From the NCBI GenBank assembly GCA_937894535.1, contig CALBHI010000514.1:1-7646 (forward strand): DNA of 7,646 bases, read 5' to 3'. The position numbers and the translations under genes were made by a program. This stretch comes from an uncultured Verrucomicrobiota bacterium (GTDB taxonomy: Bacteria; Verrucomicrobiota; Kiritimatiellia; CAIVKH01). Shown here piece by piece: positions 1 through 4,431 of the stretch. Under the pieces are notes generated by a model, which worked only from the letters and a program-made list of their open reading frames with translations, had not been told where the DNA came from and did no database searches. Positions within the stretch are counted from its first letter, which is position 1; the number at the start of each line of letters is the position of its first letter.

Positions 1-135
1 GGCCTGCTGAAAAAACACAAGGCCACGACCTTCGAGGGTATTGCCGACCACCTGCCGTCCGAAACGCGCATGTACGTGCCCAAGGTCGCCGCCGTGGTCA
101 AGGTGCGCGAAGGCGCCGACCTCGAGCGTTTGTAA
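1..135 (+). CDS. Lytic transglycosylase C-terminus (MltD-like), partial
   Basis: An open frame enters from the left edge and ends with TAA at 133-135, giving 44 residues. The segment LPSETRMYVPKVAAVVKV matches the closing motif of the SLT/GH23 lytic transglycosylase fold as found in MltD-type enzymes, where 'LPxETRxYVPKxxA' follows the active-site domain. Those enzymes cleave the MurNAc-GlcNAc bond of peptidoglycan in the periplasm, releasing 1,6-anhydro products. The catalytic glutamate lies upstream of the window and cannot be checked. The protein stops about 10 residues after the motif, so no C-terminal LysM repeats follow, unlike E. coli MltD. The next gene is on the same strand about 88 bases away. 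The family call rests on one short motif. Confidence 0.66.
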   Translation, partial: GLLKKHKATTFEGIADHLPSETRMYVPKVAAVVKVREGADLERL

Positions 136-195
136 ACCGGAGCGGGCGCGCATCCGCCGTGCATTGCCTTGAGGACCGCATTGCCGTATGATCCC

Positions 196-214
196 GGCTC
201 GCCTTGAAGGAGCC
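196..214 (+). promoter_or_regulatory. Shine-Dalgarno site in a small hairpin, deciding the start at 224
   Basis: GAAGGAG at 206-212 lies 11 bases before ATG 224, which favours that start over the in-frame ATG at 188. GGCTC (196-200) can pair with GAGCC (210-214), placing half of the Shine-Dalgarno sequence in a five-pair GC-rich stem. The heptamer GCCTTGA occurs three times nearby, at 166-172, 201-207 and 212-218. A regulatory effect of the hairpin is inference only. Confidence 0.5.
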
Positions 215-223
215 TTGACCGCT

Positions 224-3200
224 ATGAAAAACTGGAGCCGCTTTACCGGGATGGCCCTCGCGTTTGCCGCGTTGGCAACCTACATCCTTCTCGTGCCTGA
301 ATTCCTCTTTCCCAATGAATGGTCATCGGCCCTGTATTCCATTCTCGGGATGGATCCATTCCGTCCGCTGACCCGGCCGGTCTGGCAATTCCTGATGTCC
401 GCCCTCGGCGGCCTGCCCGGGAGCCGGATCCTTCCCGCCGCCCACCTGCTTTCCGCCCTGTGGGGTGCGCTGTGCGTGTGGCTGATGTACCTGGTCGCGT
501 TGCGCCTGCGCCGCGCTCCCGTGGTCACTGCCACGGCCGCCGGGCTTGGGCAGCTCGAACGGACCCGCCAGGTCAGTGCGCTTGCCGCTGCCGGGTTCCT
601 CGCGGTCAGCGCGCCGCTCCTTATCGTCGCCACGCGCATCCATCCCTTCGGATTCGATCTCGCCCTGCTGCTCACCGCGCTCTGGCTCACCCTCCGGTTC
701 CGTGACGACCCCGCATGCGCCACCTGGCTCGGTTTCGCCGCGGTATACGGTATCGGCATCGCTGAGTACCCCACCTTCATCCTGCTTGCGCCGGTATTCC
801 TTACGGTATGGATCTGGTTGTTCTGGCGCAGCAAAAAGGCCCCGGTCCGTTGGATCGCCCCCGGCGTGTTGCTCGGCGCAGCCGGGGTTTCGGTCGGCCT
901 CCTCTTTTCCTGGAGCTACGCGGCCTCACCCGTCGCCGAGTGGCGTGAATTCGACAGCATGTGGACGGTCTACCACTACTTCCTGATCGAACAGTACCAG
1001 CAGATTCGCTACAGCGTACCCAAGACCGGTTGGCTGATTGTCCTGCTTACGATGGTGTTGCCGGGCCTCTATGTCTGGTGGAACGGGTTCGAGGATGCCG
1101 ATGACCTCTATACCAACCTCGGGCATATCGCCCTTCGCATCATCCTGCTGGGTGTGGCCATCGTGCTCCTGTTCAACCTGCCCGGGTCGCCGTGGCGCGT
1201 CATGGGTCCCCACACCGTGTTGGTGACGCCGTATGCCATTACCGCGCTGTGGTTCGGGCAACTCGTCGGTTTCTTCTACCATCAAGCAACACGTCCGTTG
1301 ACCGAGCGCTTCCGGGCCCGTGGCCGCGCCCGTTCGCCGGTACCCGCCCGCGCCTTGCTGTTCGCCCTGTTGGCCATGCTTGCCACCGCCGGCTATCTCA
1401 ATGCCACTAAAATTGCTCCCGCGCAGGCCGTACCGTTGGTTCGTGCTGCGGATGAGGTGCTGGAAGGCGTGGGGGATCGCCCCTACCTCATCAGCAATGG
1501 ATTGCTCGATGGTGTGATGCAATGGCGGGCCGTCGCCGCAGGGCGGGATTTCCGGCTGATCAACCGAACCCGCGGAAATTCCCGGGCGTATCTGCGGTTC
1601 ATGAACAGCTGGATGCGTAATCCCGATGTCGAGGCCATGGTCGAGGCCGGCTTCGCCCCGTACCTCGACGTCTGGATGAACAGCACCACCAACCTCCCGG
1701 GCCGACTCGCCGTGCAGGACATTCCTGATCTGTGGACCATGCAGGGGTTCCGCTGGTTGCCCGTGCAGGGATTCTATGCCGGGTACGACCCGGCCTCCCT
1801 TTCCGCGGAGGAACGCGATCGTCTGCTGCAGCAAGCGATCGCCTACGTGGAGAAAAACCTCGGCGACTTCCGCCACGGCGCGCCCCGTCCGGAACTGCTG
1901 CGTGAAGCCTACCGACTGCTGTCGCGCCAACTTTCCGTATTCGCCAACAACCTTGGCTATACCCTGGCCGGCCTCGACCGCCTCGCCGAGGCGCGTTCCG
2001 CCTACGAAGCCGCCCTTGCGTTCCAACCCGACCAGGTCAGCGCCCTGATCAACCTCGCGGATCTTGCCCGGACCGAAGGCCGTGACGACGAGGCAACGGC
2101 CCTCCGCGAGAAATTCGAGCGGATCATGCGCGAACAATCCATCCCGGCCCAGCCGCGCGTGTTGACCATGCTGTACGGCCACCTGCGCAACAACGTGTTG
2201 TTCCTCCAGGAAGGCGTTGCCCTGATGCAGGCGGGCATGACCGAATCCGGTATTGAAACCCTGCGCCGGGCCGTGACCGATCTGCCTGGCGGCCATGGTT
2301 CGGAAATCCTGCTCGCCCAGGCGCTCTATGAAGGTGGACAGATACCCGCCAGCCTCGAGGCCTTCCGCGCCGTCGCCGAAAACGATCCCGCCAACACCGC
2401 GGCCTGGCTCGGTCTGGCCCGCAGCCAGACGGTGCTTCGCCAAACCAACGAAGCGGCCGCCTCCTTCGCCCGCCTCGCCGACATGGGGCTGGCACCGGAA
2501 CTGATCGAGGTCGAACTCGGCTTCCTCATGCTGGCCATGAACAACCATGCCGAGGCCGTGCAGCGTTTCGGTCGTCACCTCGATCGCGATACCGTGGCCG
2601 GGCCGGCGGCCGTCGGCACCATGTGGGCCGCTGCCCGGATCGGTGACCAGGCCGCGTTGGCCCGCGCCGTACGGGTGCTCGACCAGATGCCCAACTACTA
2701 CGCCGGCCAAATGGCGCTCTACGAATGGGCCCTGCGCAACCGCGATCTCATCAAGGCCCGCGAATGCCTCACCCAGGCCCGCCGCATTCAACCCGGCAAT
2801 ACCGACGCCCTGGAAAAATACATCCGCCTTGAGCTGATGGAAGGCCGAGAAGCCACCGCCAAGCTGGCTCTCGATCAATTACTCGCCCTCGACTCCGCCC
2901 ACCCATTCGGCAATTACCTGTTGTCCGGCATCCACCAGAAGAACGGTCGCCTCGACCTCGCCGAGACGGCCTTGCGGCGCGCATTGCCCCGCGACACGGC
3001 CGGCGAAGCCTCGTATGGTCTGAGCTGGGTGCTGGCCGTTCAAGGACAACACGGGGAGGCCCTGCGCCTGATCGACCAGGCCCTCGCACGCCAACCCGGC
3101 AATCCCTCCTTCCTCGGCACGCGGGGCATCATCCTGAACGGATTGGAGCAATGGCCGGAAGCCGAGCGCCAGTTGCAGACCGCCATCGCCCAAATCCCCT

Positions 3201-3355
3201 CCGATATTCCGCTCTTCCGTGCCCATTACGCGCTGGCCCTCAGCCGGCAAGGCCGAAGCCAGCAGGCGCGTGAACAGGTGGCTGACCTGCTGGATGAGGA
3301 CCAGGCGGACCTTGATGTAAAGGCCGTGCTGGACCGCATCACGCCGGATCGCTGA
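224..3355 (+). CDS. Polytopic membrane protein, GT-C/DUF2723-like, fused to a TPR solenoid
   Basis: The protein is 1043 residues from ATG 224, or 1055 from the in-frame ATG 188, which lacks an evident ribosome site. Residues 1-400 hold about ten or eleven hydrophobic helices (roughly 8-28, 70-93, 117-139, 142-159, 165-181, 183-201, 210-230, 269-288, 299-320, 332-353, 375-394). The first external loop carries E26 and the N31-E32 pair, then a 'DPFRPLTRPVW' stretch, which is the place where GT-C transferases and DUF2723 proteins keep their acidic motif. Residues 400-565 form a soluble linker domain. From about 565 to the end there are around ten helix-turn-helix TPR units, for example NNLGYTLAGLDRLAEARSAY and LGLARSQTVLRQTNEAAASF. 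Family knowledge suggests transfer of a lipid-linked sugar, or a scaffold for envelope glycan assembly, with the TPR part binding partners. The substrate cannot be read, and the GT-C call is a topology and motif-position argument. A plain TPR membrane scaffold is the alternative. Confidence 0.68.
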   Translation: MKNWSRFTGMALAFAALATYILLVPEFLFPNEWSSALYSILGMDPFRPLTRPVWQFLMSALGGLPGSRILPAAHLLSALWGALCVWLMYLVALRLRRAPVVTATAAGLGQLERTRQVSALAAAGFLAVSAPLLIVATRIHPFGFDLALLLTALWLTLRFRDDPACATWLGFAAVYGIGIAEYPTFILLAPVFLTVWIWLFWRSKKAPVRWIAPGVLLGAAGVSVGLLFSWSYAASPVAEWREFDSMWTVYHYFLIEQYQQIRYSVPKTGWLIVLLTMVLPGLYVWWNGFEDADDLYTNLGHIALRIILLGVAIVLLFNLPGSPWRVMGPHTVLVTPYAITALWFGQLVGFFYHQATRPLTERFRARGRARSPVPARALLFALLAMLATAGYLNATKIAPAQAVPLVRAADEVLEGVGDRPYLISNGLLDGVMQWRAVAAGRDFRLINRTRGNSRAYLRFMNSWMRNPDVEAMVEAGFAPYLDVWMNSTTNLPGRLAVQDIPDLWTMQGFRWLPVQGFYAGYDPASLSAEERDRLLQQAIAYVEKNLGDFRHGAPRPELLREAYRLLSRQLSVFANNLGYTLAGLDRLAEARSAYEAALAFQPDQVSALINLADLARTEGRDDEATALREKFERIMREQSIPAQPRVLTMLYGHLRNNVLFLQEGVALMQAGMTESGIETLRRAVTDLPGGHGSEILLAQALYEGGQIPASLEAFRAVAENDPANTAAWLGLARSQTVLRQTNEAAASFARLADMGLAPELIEVELGFLMLAMNNHAEAVQRFGRHLDRDTVAGPAAVGTMWAAARIGDQAALARAVRVLDQMPNYYAGQMALYEWALRNRDLIKARECLTQARRIQPGNTDALEKYIRLELMEGREATAKLALDQLLALDSAHPFGNYLLSGIHQKNGRLDLAETALRRALPRDTAGEASYGLSWVLAVQGQHGEALRLIDQALARQPGNPSFLGTRGIILNGLEQWPEAERQLQTAIAQIPSDIPLFRAHYALALSRQGRSQQAREQVADLLDEDQADLDVKAVLDRITPDR

Positions 3356-3453
3356 AACCCGCGCAGGCCGGGATCGGGGAATTGCCGATTCGGGCGACCA
3401 TCGTCGAGCCAGAAAACCCGCCCCAGCTATGTCGATCAGGTTTATTGTGCGTT

Positions 3454-3463
3454 AAAGCGCTTT
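3454..3463. repeat. Perfect 10-base palindrome AAAGCGCTTT
   Basis: AAAGCGCTTT is its own reverse complement and sits 138 bases upstream of the PEP-CTERM start codon, in the AT-rich part of the gap. It could be half of an operator for a dimeric regulator, but only one copy is seen in the window. Confidence 0.4.
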
Positions 3464-3480
3464 TCCGGTTTCATTCGATT

Positions 3481-3508
3481 TGTGTTGACGATTTATGCTG
3501 TCAACGCG
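3481..3508. promoter_or_regulatory. Inverted repeat GTTGAC-N10-GTCAAC, possible operator
   Basis: GTTGAC (3484-3489) and GTCAAC (3500-3505) are exact reverse complements separated by ten bases, so their centres are 16 bases apart, about one and a half helical turns. As RNA the stem extends to ten pairs (3481-3490 with 3499-3508) with several G-U pairs. The left arm overlaps a -35-like TTGACG. Whether it acts as DNA operator or RNA hairpin cannot be told from the sequence. Confidence 0.4.
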
Positions 3509-3519
3509 CATTTTTATGC

Positions 3520-3585
3520 ACGTATACAACCTTCGGCAGTGGGTGCTGCCGGGGGTCTCAGCTGTGTTAGCTAACCGCAGTACGT
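3520..3585 (+). promoter_or_regulatory. Possible three-way-junction leader RNA before the PEP-CTERM gene
   Basis: Hand folding gives three helices. P1 pairs ACGTA (3520-3524) with TACGT (3581-3585). P2 pairs 3529-3539 with 3546-3556 (11 pairs, two of them G-U) around the loop TGGGTG. P3 pairs 3562-3568 with 3573-3580 around the loop AGCT, with C3576 bulged and one G-U pair. P1 ends exactly where the Shine-Dalgarno sequence TAGGAG (3585-3590) begins, so P1 formation could affect ribosome access. The layout resembles a small riboswitch or a protein-binding leader, but the sequence matches no aptamer consensus I know (it lacks the c-di-GMP-I core, for instance). It may simply be an mRNA-stabilising structure. 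P2 is the most secure part and P1 is short. Confidence 0.4.
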
Positions 3586-3590
3586 AGGAG
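3586..3590 (+). promoter_or_regulatory. Ribosome binding site of the PEP-CTERM gene
   Basis: AGGAG lies ten bases before ATG 3601, and the intervening bases are A-rich and unstructured. This is a strong site and fixes the start, in agreement with the signal peptide that follows directly. Confidence 0.75.
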
Positions 3591-3600
3591 AGTAAATAGA

Positions 3601-4209
3601 ATGAAGATGACGAAAATTCTCGCCGCAATGACGGCGATTGGCTTGGCGGTCGGTACCGCTCAGGCTGCTACCGATATTTTCGGTAGCTATGTGCAGATCG
3701 GTTCCACCGTTTATGGCGGTGCCGAGTGGGGTGCTACGGACGTGACCAACCTGGACGGTGCCGATCTCGGTACCTTCAACATTGGTGACACCCTGAACAT
3801 CGCCGACGGCGAAGTGCAGACGTTCAAGAATGGCGCCAGCGATGTCACCGGTGCTGAATACCAGTGGCGCGTGTGGTCCGGTGCGCCGGGTGGCACGTTC
3901 AACGTCGTGGCGCTGGGCTTCTCCTCTGATGCTCCGTTCACCAGCTTGGCCGGTAACACGGCTTCCGGTGGCGGCGACCAGAACTGGGGCGCGCCCGCTT
4001 CGACCCCGAACATCCTGGCCTCGCTGAGCGCTGGTTCGTACTCGCTGGAAGTCTTCTTCCGCGCGTTCACCAACGAAGGCGACCGCTTCAGCAACAACGG
4101 CGGTGCCAACTTCGTTGCCACTTTCACCGTGGTTCCGGAGCCGGGCACCCTGGCCCTCCTCGGCGTTGGCATGGCCACGCTGGGCATCGTCCGTCGTCGT
4201 CGCGCCTAA
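3601..4209 (+). CDS. Secreted PEP-CTERM sorting domain protein, all-beta
   Basis: The protein has 202 residues. Residues 1-22 are a classical signal peptide (K2, K5, hydrophobic core, AQA cleavage site). The C-terminus is a textbook PEP-CTERM tail: VPEP at 178-181, a hydrophobic helix to about 197 and RRRRA at the end. In this system an exosortase in the inner membrane recognises the motif and processes or transfers the protein toward the surface or extracellular matrix. Residues 24-177 are rich in G, A, S, T and N, contain no cysteine and look like a beta-sandwich. The stretch SYSLEVFFRAFTNEGDRF followed by NNGGANFVATFTV resembles a recurring domain in secreted PVC and Bacteroidetes proteins, from memory. 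By hand count half of the 30 glycine codons are GGT, and CGT appears in the Arg run, whereas the flanking genes prefer GGC. With the strong ribosome site and terminator this suggests high expression as a single-gene unit. The binding target is unknown. Confidence 0.88.
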   Translation: MKMTKILAAMTAIGLAVGTAQAATDIFGSYVQIGSTVYGGAEWGATDVTNLDGADLGTFNIGDTLNIADGEVQTFKNGASDVTGAEYQWRVWSGAPGGTFNVVALGFSSDAPFTSLAGNTASGGGDQNWGAPASTPNILASLSAGSYSLEVFFRAFTNEGDRFSNNGGANFVATFTVVPEPGTLALLGVGMATLGIVRRRRA

Positions 4210-4233
4210 TCGCACGATACTCGGATGATTGAT

Positions 4234-4267
4234 AAAAAGCGTCCTCCGCAAGGAGGGCGCTTTTTTT
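4234..4267 (+). terminator. Strong rho-independent terminator of the PEP-CTERM gene
   Basis: Nine pairs GCGTCCTCC (4239-4247) with GGAGGGCGC (4252-4260), one of them T-G, close on a GCAA tetraloop of the stable GNRA type. They are followed by seven T (4261-4267), and the five A at 4234-4238 can pair with the T-run. It starts 25 bases after the stop codon. Confidence 0.93.
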
Positions 4268-4303
4268 GTGCCCTGATCCCGCCGTACCCCTGCCCGGAAG
4301 GGG

Positions 4304-4333
4304 TTAAACAAATTCGGAACAATCCGGTATACT
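4304..4333 (+). promoter_or_regulatory. Candidate sigma-70-type promoter for the large CBM gene
   Basis: TATACT at 4328-4333 matches five of six bases of the -10 consensus. At 17-base spacing the upstream hexamer is TAAACA (4305-4310), four of six bases of TTGACA. The site lies between the terminator and the next gene, where a new promoter is expected, and predicts a transcript start near 4340 with a leader of about 90 bases. No activator site is recognisable. Confidence 0.45.
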
Positions 4334-4353
4334 GGACATAAGGCACCTTTTTT

Positions 4354-4392
4354 CACCACGCGGCAAAAAAAATCGTGCTTTTGCCGTCGGTG
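4354..4392 (+). promoter_or_regulatory. Hairpin in the leader of the large CBM gene
   Basis: CGGCAAAA (4361-4368) and TTTTGCCG (4379-4386) form a perfect eight-pair stem with a ten-base loop. CACC (4354-4357) and GGTG (4389-4392) extend it below a small internal loop. No T-run follows on the + strand, so it is not a normal terminator. The same GGTG could instead pair with CACC at 4428-4431, directly before the start codon. Confidence 0.45.
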
Positions 4393-4419
4393 TTGATTAG
4401 GTTTGGAATTCATTAAGTA

Positions 4420-4424
4420 GAGGG
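4420..4424 (+). promoter_or_regulatory. Ribosome binding site of the large CBM gene
   Basis: GAGGG stands seven bases before ATG 4432, at good distance. The encoded protein begins at once with a signal peptide, which supports this start. Confidence 0.7.
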
Positions 4425-4431
4425 CTTCACC

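Larger units (their letters stand above)
3356..3519 (+). other. Upstream half of the intergenic region before the PEP-CTERM gene
   Basis: No convincing gene is present. A 7-pair stem (3371-3377 with 3385-3391, one G-U pair) follows the membrane-TPR gene by 15 bases but has no T-run, so it is at best a weak transcription stop. From about 3440 the base composition becomes clearly richer in A and T than the flanking genes, as expected of a promoter region. No clean -35/-10 pair at 16-18 base spacing was found: TTGACG at 3485-3490 is a good -35 hexamer but nothing like TATAAT stands at the right distance, while TATACA at 3523-3528 lacks a -35. The promoter is probably here but is not located. Confidence 0.45.

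Noticed and set aside
926..2878. Open frame of 650 codons on the minus strand
   Set aside because: It lies wholly opposite the membrane-TPR gene. Its translation is rich in G, H, Q, V and R with no domain or hydrophobic pattern, as expected of the antisense frame of a GC-rich gene.
3371..3391. Stem-loop just after the membrane-TPR gene as a terminator
   Set aside because: The stem has only seven pairs and no T-run follows, so it does not meet the usual rho-independent pattern.
3382..3570. A 62-codon frame in the intergenic region with nine cysteines
   Set aside because: It starts with TTG, lacks a clear ribosome site, overlaps the putative operator and leader RNA, and resembles no known peptide. 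The cysteine richness is curious but not enough for a gene call.
3520..3585. Known riboswitch or hammerhead ribozyme
   Set aside because: The conserved cores (for example the c-di-GMP-I tetraloop/receptor bases, or CUGAUGA and GAAA of hammerheads) are absent, so it is reported only as an unclassified structure.
4342..4358. Sigma-54 promoter at GGCAC plus T-run
   Set aside because: The -24 GG is present, but the -12 GC is missing at the required spacing.
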